Shown: positions 22,807 through 33,761, counted from the stretch's first letter. The stretch is 64,000 bases of DNA from Gautieria morchelliformis (GCA_015179125.1 WHVA01000077.1:62001-126000); one strand, 5' to 3'. Notes: generated by a model from the letters alone, not told the origin. A program made the numbers and translations.

Positions 22807-24460
22807 GCTCTCCCACCGCCATCCAACCTCCTTCTTGGTGAGGTCGAAGAGGGCACGGGCGTGGCAGGAGAAGTCCTTGATGAACCGCCGGTAGAAATTG
22901 ACAAACCCAATGAAGGACTGGACCTCCTTCTTGTTTCGCGGCACGGGCCAATCCGATACACCGGAAACTTTGACTGGGTCCATTTCCACCTTCCCTTCCG
23001 ACACAATCACCCCAAGATACTCTATCCGCGTCCGCTCAAATTCGCACTTTTCCGGCTTGAGACACAGGTTGTACTCCCGGAGCCGTTCCAGCACTCTCCG
23101 CACGACTTCCCGATGTTCGGACATTGTTTTCGTGAAAATGAGGATGTCATCGAGGTAGACGCAGACAACCCCTTCTGCTATCATGTCACGGAAAATGTCA
23201 TTCATCATCGTCTGGAATGTGGCGGGACTGTTGGTGAGGCCAAAGAACATGACCTGTGGCTCAAAGAGTCCTCGATTGGTGCGGAATGCGGCCTTCCACT
23301 CGTCTCCCTCTCGGATCCGGACATTGTTGAAGCCCCAGCGGACATCCAGCTTAGTGAAGTACCTCGCCCCGCGGAGTTGTGTGATCAGTTCGGAAATGAG
23401 TGGAATGGGGTACCGGTTCTTGATCGTGATCGCATTCAAGGCCCGGTAGTCCTGCACAAGTCTGAGCGAGCCATCCTTCTTCTTGATGAAGAACACCGGA
23501 GATGCCATGGGTGACTTGGAGGGGCGGATCCTCCCTGTACGGAGGTTTTCCGCAAGGAATGCATCGAGCTCTACCTGCTCCTTGGGTGACAGCGGGTAGA
23601 CCTTGCAGTTGGTGGGCTTTGACCCAGGCTCCAACTCGATGGTGTGGTCCCACAGCTTCCGTGGAGGCAGGGTATCAAACGACTCCTTGGAAAAGACGTC
23701 CTCAAACTCCCGCAGGTACTCCGGAATTTCCGCCTCCACTCTATCATACCTCTTAGAGGCTTCAGCAAGGCGTTGCGAAATATTTCCGGTGGCGCGGATG
23801 TGTTCCGCCTCCGGCGGAAGGTTTACGTACAGCAAGCGCTCCCCTTCCGTCAGAGTGCCTTCCAGGCCGAGTCGGATGGCGTCGGAATCGGAATTGGAAG
23901 GGGGATCCGGGTCAAATTCCGCTTCCGAGTCTTCTTCTGCAAGCAGTGGATGGGGGCCGGAACGACATGTCTGTATGAGCCGTTCGGTCTTCCGCTCTCC
24001 TGGCGCTCCTTCCGCATTCCGACCGGCACATGTGACACTTGGCTGGACACGACTCATCAGTACCTTCCGAGTCGCCAATTGATCTCCGGGTTGTGCTCTT
24101 GAAGCCAGGTAAACCCGAGGATGATGTCTTGCTTCCCCAGGCTGGTGACAGCGAAGGAAGTGCGTTCCGAGTGTCCATCGTAGCGGAGAATTGTGTCCAC
24201 TATCTCCGTGATGGACCCTGCTCATTGGGGCTTCCATCCACATTGAACACCGGGATTGCACGTTGCAACTTCCGCGTGGTCAGTCGGTTCCGTTCCACAT
24301 AGTCCCGGTCCATAAACTGACCAGTGGCCCCGCAATCGACAAGGGCGGGTCCGGATTTGACTTCCGCCGTATCGGTCGTCTGGATCTCTACCTTAATGAC
24401 TAGTGACTTGGGGCCAGGGTGGCAGCAACAACATAGCGCTTCGGAAGGCGTCTCTCCCAA
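22807..24460 (-). pseudogene. pol: Gypsy-A Pol, N-terminal part: protease and reverse transcriptase
   Basis: Protease: SGPALVDCGATGQFMDRDYV near 24340, with Cys in the position normally Ser or Thr after the catalytic Asp. A frame change near 24220 leads to ILRYDGHSERTSFAVTSLGKQ; another frame carries FEDVFSKESFDTLPPRKLWDH and RT. RT motifs are RIRPSKSPMASPVFFIKKKDGS, YRALNAITIKNRYPIP, FGLTNSPATFQTMMND and the catalytic [11 protein letters not shown] near 23150, then EVQSFIGFVNFYRRFI. A missing G just before the LTR insertion site (22812) would also shift the frame into RNase H. Inactive. Confidence 0.88.
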
Positions 24461-24606
24461 GGGCGGATGCGGGATGGACGGGTGTCAGATTTGGTTTTTG
24501 TGTGACTTTATCCGGTGGGTCTGTACAAGTGAGGGGAGTGGGGGCTTTTCATTCTCTACTTCAAGACAGGCAAACCGGTTATGTACAGGCAGCAGGGGCA
24601 CACATC

Positions 24607-25780
24607 TCACCCGCTGCGTGTCACAAAATCCGACGCATCTTCCGCTTCCGGTAGACCATGTTCCGCATTTTCGGAAAGTTCTTCCGCAGTGGGCACTCCG
24701 TTTATGTCTGCAAGTGCGAGGAACTCTGGAAGGATCTCGAGTTTCTCCTCTGTGGTCATAAGCCGGATATCAAAGGCTTGGGGGCACTCGCGAGCATAGT
24801 GGCCTGGTTGTCGGCAGCGGAAGCAGGTGATAGTTCCGTGGCCTTTTCCGCGCATGCGGTCAACATCCATCGGGGCAGGGCCACTCTTCGAGGGAGGAGG
24901 GCTATGGTTCCTAATAGGAGCAGGCGGAGCAAGCATCGGAAATAATTTCCGTGTGGGAATGAATGCGCTTCCGGGTTTCGGCACAGGTGGAGTAGGACGA
25001 GCGGAACTGCGTGTCGTGTTCCGACTCGTCTCCACGAAGGCCTCATTTGCGTCCCTGTTCCGAGAAACCTTCTGCGCGGCTTGGTACCACCCTTCCGGTC
25101 ATCAAAATCCGGAGCTCCATCCCCAAGCAGCGCAACTTGGTTCTGGAGCGTCGGATCAAGTCCTCGTCGGAATTTGATGACGATCGTCTTGTCGTCGTCA
25201 TATTCCGCAAGGTCGATGAGCTCCTGGAAGCGATCGATGTAGTCATCGACCGGATCTTTGGCCTGGTACCAGCTCGTCCCCTCAGCTTTGTAAGGGCTGT
25301 GAGCTGCTCGTTTTTCAGGCAGAACTGGTCGGAAAATGTTTTCTCGAACGCGTCCCAGTCCCGGAAGTAGTTCCCCTTGCCCTTTGCTTCATGTCGGATC
25401 ACCTTGTTTGCAAAACGGGCTGCGCGGTCCGATTTGAAAAAGGACAATGTCCAGTGAATCCGAGCCTGGTCGTTCGGAAAGAGGTCTCCGACAATTGCGA
25501 AGTAGATGCTGCATGTGTTGAAGAATGCGGGTCCCTTCTCCCGATCTCCGTCAAAGTCCGCCGGAGTTGCGGGTTTGACCTTTGCTAACTTCGCGGACAT
25601 CCTCTTTTCCGCTAGTTCCGCTTTTCCGAAATCTGGATCGTCCAGCATTTCATTTCCACCACCTTGTGGAATATCTAACTTAGCCAAAATCGCTTGTAAG
25701 GCTGTTTCAATCGCGTCGGTCTTCATCCGGTTCCACGTCAATTCCTCCTCCATATTCCGAAGACGATCGTCCGGATCCAT
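24607..25780 (-). pseudogene. gag: Gypsy-A Gag, frameshifted
   Basis: Starts MDPDDRLRNMEEELTWNRMK at 25780 (a longer in-frame upstream part runs back to the LTR). The capsid-like region contains FFNTCSIYFAIVGDLFPNDQARIHWTLSFF and NYFRDWDAFEKTFSDQF. Near 25310 the frame shifts, and DYIDRFQELIDLAEYDDDKT is read in another frame. The last part (25035..24607) is Pro-rich and contains a CCHC knuckle, CFRCRQPGHYAREC, followed by an acidic tail. Confidence 0.85.
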
Positions 25781-25967
25781 GTTGGAAGGAGAAATATGGG
25801 ACGGGATTTCCGGGGTTGGGAGCTCGACGTAAGAAGAGGGGCTGTCGTACGCTGTATGTGCGGAAGAGGTTGCGATCTCCGAGTCGCTGTCTCCGATTCC
25901 GAACGCACCTATGGCGAATGCAACGTGCAGTACGACCGCCGGTCCTCTAGGGGAGAGACTTTTCTGC

Positions 25968-26446
25968 TGTAAGGGCAACCCTGGCTAGTCGTGGAGATCA
26001 CACTACCACACAACTGACAAGGGGAAATCCAAAGTATGTATAAATGAACAGAGCATACAAGAGAGGGGGTTCTCACCTGACAAGGGGAAATCCAAAGAGA
26101 AAAGTCTAAGGACCCCAATGTCAGCGAGCCCATATTATACTACGCTGCGCAGCCAGGGACAACACTTGGCACCCGCCATCAACCCTGCATCCCCCTGACC
26201 CTTGATCGACCCTTGATGCCACCTATTATGCGAGTCGCTTGATTTCCGACACTGTTCCGGGGCGGAAGTCGGAAATTGGAGTGGAACTGGCAAGGCGAAC
26301 GGAACTGGTGGAAGTTCTCCCAGAAGCGGAATCGTTCCCGAAAGCGGATGCGGAGATGGAATCGGAACCGGAAGCGGAGTCGGAAATGGAGTCGGAACTG
26401 GGTGTGGTGTCGGAAATGGAAATGGAAAACAGGGTGTCCCCTGACA
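25968..26446 (-). repeat. A-family LTR, copy 2 (5' LTR of Gypsy-A)
   Basis: 479 bp copy nearly identical to copy 1. On its right it interrupts Gypsy-C pol immediately after the codons for APILGF. Confidence 0.9.
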
Positions 26447-28140
26447 GAAACCGAGTATGGGAGCCATAGTGAAGGCCAATTTGAGGGCTTCAAATGCGGA
26501 ACGGCATTCCGGAGTGAAATTCCATGGGGCACCCTTCGTGGTGAGACGCGTGAGCGGAATAGTAATGTCGGAAAAATTGTAAATGAAACGCCGGTAAAAG
26601 TTAGCGAAGCCAAGGAAAGACTGCACATCCTTAACACGTCGGGGTTCCGGCAATTCTTTAATTGCCTTGACCTTGTCCTCTGCCATGGTAAGACCTGTTG
26701 GAGAGAGGATGTAGCCGAGGTATTCGACCGTGTCACGATGCCATTCGCATTTCTCTGCTTTTGCGTAGAGATGGTGTTTGCGGAGACGGCAGAGTACTTC
26801 GCGGACATGTTCCCGATGTTTTTCCGGTGTGTCGGAATAGATGAGGATGTCGTCAATGTAGACTAGGACGCATACGTCGAGAAGGTCAGAAAATACGTCG
26901 TTCATGAATCGCTGAAAGGCGGCGGGAGCATTGGTTAGACCGAAAGGCATGACAACCCACTCAAAAGCACCGTAGCGGGTGCAGAAAGTGGTTTTCCACT
27001 CGTCACCTTCCCGGATGCGGACAAGGTGATAAGCGTGCCGGAGGTCAATTTTGGTGTAGATATTTGCCCTGCGGGGAGTGTCGAGTAGGTCGGAAATACG
27101 CGGAAGCGGATATTTGTCCTTTTTAGTGAGGGCATTGAGTCCGCGGAAATCGACGCAGAGGCGGAGAGATCCATCCTTCTTCTTGACGAAAAGGACCGGA
27201 GCGCCGTGCGGAGACAGCGAAGGGCGGATAAAGCCCACGTTGAGGTGTTCATTGACGAACTCGCAGAGAGTTTGGAGTTCACTTTGCGAAAGAGAGTAGA
27301 TCGGTCCAAGGGGCGGAGATGCTCCTTCTTCCAAATCTATCTTCAAATCGTAAGGTCGATGTTCAGCAGGTTTATCGGCTTTGGCCTTGTTGAACACGTC
27401 CAGGAAGTCACAATATTCTTCCGGAACTGAGCTCATATCAACTGGAGCAGAAGTCGAGGCGGAACGAGCCTTGACTGAAGCCAAATCGGAGAGGTGAAGC
27501 TGGAAAACAGTCGTATCTTCTTGCCATTGCAATACACGGAAAGCGGTGGCAGAAATGAGCGCAATTCGAGGAGCTTCGAGGGGCGGAGGTGCTAAAGCGG
27601 GACCGGAGTGTGGAACTGAATCCATGAGCAGAGTTGCAGAAGAGGCCTGAGCCATCTTTGCGGACAAAGTCGAAATAGACGGAAGTTGATCCGGGGTACG
27701 GAACTGTATTTGACCCAATGCCCAGTTAATCGACAGATTATATCGGGTGAGCCAATTGTGTCCTAGTACAACAGAACAGCTAGCATCTAGCGGAGTAATG
27801 TAAAACGTAACTTCATGGTTGTCCCCAGTAGCGAAACGGATAGACAGATCCACGACTTGGGAAATTGCCGTGTTGGAAGACCCGTCAAAAAGGCGGAGCG
27901 GAATTGTCAGAATGTTGCGGGTCGGAAGTTTATGTTTCAAAACAAAGTCGGAATCAAGGAAACAATGAGTCGAACCGGAGTCGACCAACGCGGTAAACGG
28001 GGGTGCGGAAATTGTGTCGGAAGTGAGCGGAACAGAGAGGGAGTCGGAGGACGAAAGAGCGGATGCGTTGAGTTTAACCTCGTTTGTCGCACAAATGGGG
28101 TCAACACAGCCCTCAGCTCGTGCGGAGGCCGGAGGACTGC
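26447..28140 (-). pseudogene. pol: Gypsy-C Pol fragment: protease and reverse transcriptase
   Basis: One long frame. Protease: FTALVDSGSTHCFLDSDFV near 27990 with the classical DSG, followed by [73 protein letters not shown], the catalytic VCVLVYIDDILIYSD near 26860, and [20 protein letters not shown]. The retroviral frame ends at APILGF where the A-family LTR begins; everything further in that frame is LTR sequence. RNase H and integrase are lost. Confidence 0.92.
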
Positions 28141-28143
28141 TGA

Positions 28144-29570
28144 CTATTTTTTTGCATCCGTAGCGGGAGCCGCTTCGGATTTTTCTTCCGTCTTCACCGC
28201 TCGGCCCTTGGCCTTTGCAGCAGAAGTGGAAGCTCGGGTGCAATCGCGAGCCACGTGACCGCCTTTGCCGCAGAAGAGGCAAAGGTTGTTGTCCATGCGA
28301 CGCTGGCGTTCTACAGGGGTTAGTTTTCCGTCCTTCCCAAGTTTGTCGGAAAGGTCCGGAGTGCTTTTCCGGGCGTTGGTGTTGGAACCAGAGGCCTGGT
28401 TGTTGCGAGGGGTGTTGTTGTTCCGGTTGCCGGAGTTGGATCCGGAACTGTTGTTGTTGTTGTTGTTTCCGGAGTTGTTGTTTCCGGAATTAGTCTTCTT
28501 CTTGTCTTTGTCAGACTTCTTGTCGGAAGACTTGTCGTTCTTGCTCTGAGCGGAAGTTTCGCGAGCGATCTCGGAATGTCTTTCCCAGTAGCGCGAATCG
28601 ATGGATTGGGCAAGGTTGCGAAGGTCGGTAAGGGTGGCGGGTTTTCCGATGCGGGCAATTTCATCCTTGATCCGGGATGGCAAGCCCATGTAAAACTGGC
28701 GTCGGAGTGCGGCTTCTCCCCATTGGACTCGAGGAGCGAGCTGCTGGAATGTGACGATATATTTAGCTATCTTATGAGTGTCTTTCATACGAAGCTTATC
28801 GAGTTCATTTTCCGCATCGGCTTCCATGTCAAATGGTCCGAAGTTGCTGCGGAGTTCGGAAATGAAGTTGTGGTAATCGTCAGCCCATCGACGAGAGTGA
28901 ACGGATCCATGAGGGTGGGTTCGAAATAGTCGAGAGCCGTGCCTCGGAGATAGGAAAGGGCGTAATTGACCTTTCGTTCGTCGTCGGGAAAGGCGTCGGG
29001 ACGATCGCGGAAGTTGAGTTGAAGCTGGACCAGAAATGGCTGGAGCTTCTTGGGGTCGGAACCATCAAATTGATCTGGTTCGCGGACCTTTGTCTTGGGT
29101 CGTGGTGGTGCTTGGGCCAGGCGCTGAAGTTGTCCGGCTAGCATGGCGATGGCTTGTGCAAGATCCGGAACTGGCGCGGGCGGAACTGGGTTGGCAGGAA
29201 TCTGAGGTGGGATTGGAGGTGGAGGACCGCCGGGAGGACCGCCGGGTGGGCCGCCATGAGGGCTGCCTGGAGGGCCGCCTGGAGGTGCTCCTGGTGGAGG
29301 TGGTGGTGGTGGAGCTGGGCATCGGAATGACGCTGCTGTTTGTTCGCCGCTGCTACTCGTCGAGTTTCTGTCATAGTCGGGATTGTCGTTGGGATTAGCG
29401 TCGGGAACTTCTTCGAATCGTTGCGGAATAGCATCGGAGAGCTCATCGTCAGCACGAGAGCTGCCGGAGGGTTCCGCGTGCCTTGGTGCTGCGGATCTAA
29501 GACTGCCAAAATAAGAGAGAGCTTCGACAGCTCCTGCTCGAGCTGAAGTAGCTGTGGTATGAGGAGGCAT
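28144..29570 (-). pseudogene. gag: Gypsy-C Gag, frameshifted
   Basis: Starts MPPHTTATSARAGAVEALSY at 29570. A Pro/Gly-rich linker (PPGGPPG repeats, 29210-29310) precedes the retrotransposon Gag domain (KVREPDQFDGSDPKKLQPFL, LNFRDRPDAFPDDERKVNYA). Near 28885 a one-base change moves the frame to DDYHNFISELRSNFGPFDME. The second half (28827..28144) has an Asn/Ser/Gly-rich stretch encoded by a ttg/ccg-rich microsatellite and a CCHC knuckle CLFCGKGGHVARDC, then an Ala/Lys-rich tail. Confidence 0.88.
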
Positions 29571-29603
29571 AGTGATAGTTATCGGGTGGGAATCAGATAA
29601 TAC

Positions 29604-30257
29604 TGTTACGTATCATGATTTCCGCTAAGTCAGAACTGGAAAGGACAGCGGCTTCAACTTGTATGTTGCGCCCCCAATGAACTATCGTCCTAGGTATTTC
29701 GGAAATGGGTCGGAAGACGGAATGTACTGAACTGAAGGTTGGTCAGAACTCGAGGCGGAATTGAGGCGGAAGATGGAAGGCGGAGAGACTGAGGTCTTGC
29801 TAGACTCGCTGTGCTAAGAACAGGAGATGGAGCAAAGGAAATCAAGTATCGAAGGTGATTATCTGATTGCAGAATAACAGACATACATGACAGGCTTTTA
29901 TACAAAGAGCTGAGACAACAGGTAATGAGGTAGTACTAAGCAAATTCCGGGGGAAGCGGAAGTCGAGTAGACAATGCGTGGGAACTAACTAATTGGGAAC
30001 AATGGGACTACAAGGGGGGTTCAGGGTAAGGTAAAACAATGGCAAAGGACAAGGGGTCGGGAAAACATGTCTGACAACGAAACACAAGGAGGGCCGGACA
30101 TATGGTCTTGATGAACGGTGAGGTGGGTCTGATGGGTCCAAGTAATAGCGTTGAAAGAACAAGGGAATAGAACAATGGGCGGAATGTCAGAAATATAGGA
30201 GGGGCGGAAAGTGTTGCGGAACTGAAGGTCGGAAGTCGGAAATGAACGGTCGTAACA
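29604..30257 (-). repeat. C-family LTR
   Basis: 654 bp, TGTTACGACCG to ATACGTAACA on the minus strand; the termini form a 7-bp inverted repeat (TGTTACG/CGTAACA). It serves as 5' LTR for Gypsy-C on its left. On its right the minus strand reads AGAAGGGAGATAC directly up to the LTR, which is what a polypurine tract of another element's 3' end looks like. Confidence 0.8.
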
Positions 30258-30620
30258 GTATCTCCCTTCTAAGGTCAAGCCCCGCAAGACCACAGGTCGG
30301 ATCACGTGACCTGTGAACAAACGCGTCGGAGTTTAAAAATAGGCTGAGGAACAAACGCGTCTTCTTTCCAATCCAACATGAGTGCCCCAATCGACTTCTC
30401 CAAGATGATGAGTGCCGAGATGAAACAGCATTTCGCTGACATGCTCGCACAAAAGGAACTGGCCAAAAAATGCGAGGCCGAGGAAGCTGCGCGGAAAGAG
30501 AAGGAACGGTTGGAAGAGGAGCGCAGGGAGAAGGAGCGGAAAGAACAGGAGCGTCGGGACCAGGAGCAGAAGGAGAAGGCGGAACGGGACCGTAAACGCC
30601 ACGAGGAGGAGTCGCGCCTC
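30258..30620 (-). mobile_element. Tail of a second C-type Gypsy element with antisense ORF
   Basis: The ~360 bp right of the C LTR begin (minus strand) with a purine-rich tract and contain a plus-strand ORF pointing away from the LTR, the same arrangement as at the 3' end of Gypsy-E. I infer that this is the 3'-terminal internal region of a second C-type element sharing its 3' LTR with the 5' LTR of Gypsy-C (tandem LTR-internal-LTR structure). The segment is cut by A-family LTR copy 3. Confidence 0.5.
30378..30620 (+). pseudogene. Antisense coiled-coil ORF of the C-type element, truncated
   Basis: Opens MSAPIDFSKMMSAEMKQHF and continues as an almost uninterrupted charged helix rich in Glu, Lys and Arg (AARKEKERLEEERREKERKE), typical of a single long coiled coil. 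A TATA-like gtttaaaaat lies at 30331-30340, about 40 bp upstream, between two copies of gaacaaacgcgtc. The frame is broken after EEESRL by the inserted LTR at 30621. It has no recognisable catalytic domain. Its place and direction match the intron-containing antisense gene of Gypsy-E; sequence similarity is not obvious beyond the charged helical nature. Confidence 0.5.
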
Positions 30621-31163
30621 TGTAAGGGCAACCCTGGCTGGTTGTGGAGATCACACTACCACACAACTGACAAGGGGAAATCCAAAGCATGTATAAATGA
30701 ACAGAGTATACAAGAGAGGGGATTCTCACCTGACAAGGGGAAATCCAAAGAGAAAAGTCTAAGGACCCCCAATGTCAGCGAGCCCGTATTATACTACGCT
30801 GCGCAGCCAGGGACAACACTTGGCACCGCCATCAACCCTGCATCCTCCTGACCTCCCTGACCCTTGATCGACCCTTGATGCCACCTATTACGCGAGCCGC
30901 TTGATTTCCGACACTGTTCCAAGAGCGGAAGTCGGAAATTGGAGTGGAACTGGCAAGGCGAACAGAACTGGTGGAAGTTCTCCCAGAAGCGGAATCATTT
31001 CTGAAAGCAGAGGCAGAGATGGAATCGGAACTGGAAGCGGAGTCGGAAATGGTGTCGGAACTGGGTGTGGTGTCGGAACTGGGTGTGGTGTCGGAACTGG
31101 GTGTGGTGTCGGAACTGGGTGTGGTGTCGGAACTGGAAATGGAAAACAGGGTGTCCCCTGACA
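30621..31163 (-). repeat. A-family LTR, copy 3, with expanded internal repeat
   Basis: 543 bp, longer than the ~470-480 bp of the other three copies because an 18-bp unit (gtgtcggaactgggtgtg) is repeated several times at 31051-31140. The flanking 5-mers (gcctc, ctttc) do not match and the two sides belong to unrelated sequences, so this is a recombinant junction rather than a simple solo insertion. Confidence 0.9.
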
Positions 31164-33106
31164 CTTTCAATCCCGGGATGCTCCCAACCTTCCCGGCTGC
31201 CACCACATTCCGGCAGAGGCGGGCCTGAACCTCTGTGGGAGTCTCGTAAGTATGGAAGTGGGGGCACACCTCATCAGTAAACCTCCGGAACTGCTGCCCT
31301 AAATGGGTGGTCGTGGTATCCAATTGCCGGAGACTCGTTTCAGTATGCAATCGGAGTTTGGCCATACCGTGCCAGAGTGCTAACTTCCAGAGAAGGTCAA
31401 GAATTGGCGCATTGTGCAGCTCAGGGAATAGGGATTCAATGACAGGGATCACACACTTGTGATCATGCACCCTCAGTCCATTATCCCTGGACCGAATACA
31501 TCACTCACCTGTAATATGTCCTCGTAATCGCGTGCGGCCAATTTTTTCATCTCTGACACATTATAAGAGAAGCGACGGATTGTCCCCCTGCCAAAACTGG
31601 GTACATCCCGAAACCTGAGCGTTGAAACCATTGAATGACTCAAGTAGGAGAGATCGGAATGGGAGATGTACCTCTCGTTAAATTCCTGGAGTACCTTGGG
31701 ACCTTTAGCGTTCATCATACGTATGAGGTGTATCATCAGTGCCTTCCAAACACCAATCTCCACCTCGTGCATCAGGTCTGAGACAAGCATACGAAAATGA
31801 TTGAAGTTCGCAAATGACAGAATGTGAGCGAACGCATTCTGCTGGCTCTAGCTTAGATATGGACACCATGCACATAGAGCTGCTTACCTCTGTGGCTACA
31901 TATGAGCCCGTCTTAAGAAACAGATCAAGGACATGACTGTTCACCATGTAGCCATCCTCGTAAATAATTCGCTGGGCAGTTGCTATATTGGCCCTGAGCT
32001 CTTGTGTGTTTTCTCTAACCCCATGCAGTCGAGTTTTCCTGTCACGTAAAGTCCCAAGACGACATACGTCCTGTTTCCGACAATGACAGTCGGGGCAAAG
32101 GTGTTCTCTCCCATCCCGAATACTCGAGAGTAGCACCCTGACCATGAAGGTGATTGGAGCGTCAGGAAACGGACCAGACAATAATCACATGTGGGCTTAC
32201 CTTTCTGGATAATCAGCAGTGTACGTGAAAATACGCGGGTAAACCCTCCGCATGATCCCATCGCGGCATTTAATGATTATACCATGTTGCCAGGCATGCA
32301 CAAAATCTGCATCCAAGAGAAGTCTCATGACCTCATGGAAGAGCTCCCTTCGGCAGTGAGTTAGTAGTGCACTGGAAGCTGGCTTGCCACTTTGCGACTT
32401 CCGAAAGAAGTCATGAATAGTATCTGGTAACTAGTATAGACATGAATAGACATGAATACCATGTGCACATATCATAAGCATCTGAGACAGACCTTGGGCA
32501 TATACGCAACATGGTGACAAGCCTCTGTGGACGGCTTACAACATTCCCACTTGGATTGGTTTCCGAAAAACATATATATTGGCCATAGTTGAGCTGTACC
32601 GAATTGTGTGAGATGTGTCGAATCTGACCAGAACATCAGTGCCGCAATGACTCTTGGGAGGTCGCAGCCCAGTTCCCGAGGTGAATTTTGGAGGAGGTCA
32701 TGCTCCTTCAAAAAGGCATCCGATGTGTACAATTCATCATACACACGCTGCGCCCTGTCTTCACTGCCGGGGGCTTCCACACATTACGGAAGGGTTCAAA
32801 ATGGAACCGTGCTGCCGCTGAATCATCACTAAATACGGTCTTGATGATATCAGCGCCGCCAGAGCCCATTGACCGTAAACCACGCATCGGATATAGATCC
32901 CAGACCCGAGTCATCTCCTGCATCATGTGCCGCACCCTAGTAAGCTGTTCTAGTATAGTTGCTAAAGATGCTGCGGTAGACTGCACTGGGAGTTTATCGG
33001 GCGGCGGTGGTGGTAGGACCGTGGGAGCCACGAGAGACTTGAAGGGAACAAGTAGCATATGATGGTTGACACACGGAAACACAAAGACACGAAGGGAATT
33101 GGGCAT
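31164..33106 (-). pseudogene. Transposon-like Agaricomycete repeat protein (DLMHE..GVWK family), broken
   Basis: Multi-exon minus-strand gene of a family I recall as highly repeated in Agaricomycetes. Visible parts: SLVAPTVLPPPPPDKLPVQS and FHFEPFRNVWKP (N-terminus), RVYDELYTSDAFLKEHDLLQ, MFWSDSTHLTQFGTAQLWP, IYMFFGNQSKWECCKP, a Cys/His-rich LCPDCHCRKQDVCRLG, then FRMLVSDLMHEVEIGVWKAL, SFGRGTIRRFSYNVSEMKKL and WHGMAKLRLHTETSLRQLD. Short introns (for example near 31446-31500 and 31845-31890) splice cleanly. A base is missing near 32765 (FRNVWKP to APGSEDR frame) and the C-terminus ends at the A-family LTR. The biochemical role is unknown to me; the WSD.T and DLMHE motifs suggest a transposase-like protein, which is inference. 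Confidence 0.65.
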
Positions 33107-33761
33107 CGGTCAAGTATCACCGATTCTACAACAATATATGTCTATAAATGGGTGTACAATAGCTCGAAACCAGACGGGAAGTATGCTGAATTGAAGAGTG
33201 CTGTATACGAGAGCAGACATGTGCAAGCCACGAGCTATTAATTATATTCTATCGATTCTAGCTATGGTACCTCGTGAAATTAAACTATACAACGATATCG
33301 ATAATAGTACCTCAGTCCCCTCACTAGGGTTGAACCTAGTTCATGGAAACCATTACTCGACGTACAAGCTAGGTGTCGCTGAGTCACAGACTCAAAGGCA
33401 TCACTGCGTAGGTGTACAAAATCTCCCCTTATACGTGGAATTCTGCACCCGTAATAGTGTTGCACCCTTCGATCTCGCTAGCCTGCGTACACCTGGCATA
33501 GTAGAGTTCCCGAAGGTTCAGCAAAAACCGTGCGGTCAAAACCATAGAAAGTCTAGGTCAGAGCCAAATTAATCAGTAGGACAGCAGTCCAATGCGCCAG
33601 TTCAACCTACGTGCGCGATGGCTGGATAGAGACGCCTACGAGTCCTTTCTGGAGCAGAAATCAGTGACAAGAGTTGTATGCAAGGGGGGGGGGTGACGTT
33701 ACTGGCGCGAGCTGTGTTGGCATATGAAATTAAATTTAACAGGTACGACATGGATACAAAT
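33107..33761. other. Intergenic
   Basis: No gene recognised. It contains a run of ten G followed by tgacgtt near 33685, resembling a polypurine tract, but no LTR could be matched next to it. Confidence 0.4.

Larger units (their letters stand above)
19728..26446 (-). mobile_element. Gypsy-A LTR retrotransposon (chromovirus type, minus strand)
   Basis: Ty3/Gypsy element lying between two A-family LTRs (19728-20207 and 25968-26446). In minus-strand order: 5' LTR, gag, protease, RT, RNase H, integrase, chromodomain, G-rich polypurine tract (20208-20219 read on minus), 3' LTR. It is disabled by several frameshifts and by a solo Copia-F LTR at 22310-22806. The outer 5-bp flanks (aagac left, gaaac right) do not match. 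Its right LTR cuts directly into Gypsy-C pol, while the rest of Gypsy-C is not found on the left. The two LTRs may therefore come from different insertions joined by recombination. Confidence 0.9.
26447..30257 (-). mobile_element. Gypsy-C LTR retrotransposon, 3' half missing (minus strand)
   Basis: A different Gypsy family from A. It has a 654-bp LTR (29604-30257) followed on the minus strand by gag, protease and RT. It is truncated in the RT/RNase H linker by A-family LTR copy 2; RNase H, integrase and chromodomain are absent. Frameshifts occur in gag. Confidence 0.88.

Noticed and set aside
26276-26866. 196-codon plus-strand ORF crossing the A LTR and Gypsy-C pol
   Set aside because: Antisense shadow of RT; crosses an insertion junction, so it cannot be an old gene.
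28440-28500. ttgttgttg-type repeat as a possible CRISPR or satellite
   Set aside because: It is a microsatellite coding the Asn-rich linker of Gypsy-C Gag.
33300-33370. A stretch with ggttgaacc resembling a tRNA T-arm
   Set aside because: No acceptor stem, D-arm or anticodon arm could be built around it.
33680-33700. G10 run followed by tgacgtt, like a polypurine tract
   Set aside because: No LTR-like TG start or second LTR found nearby.
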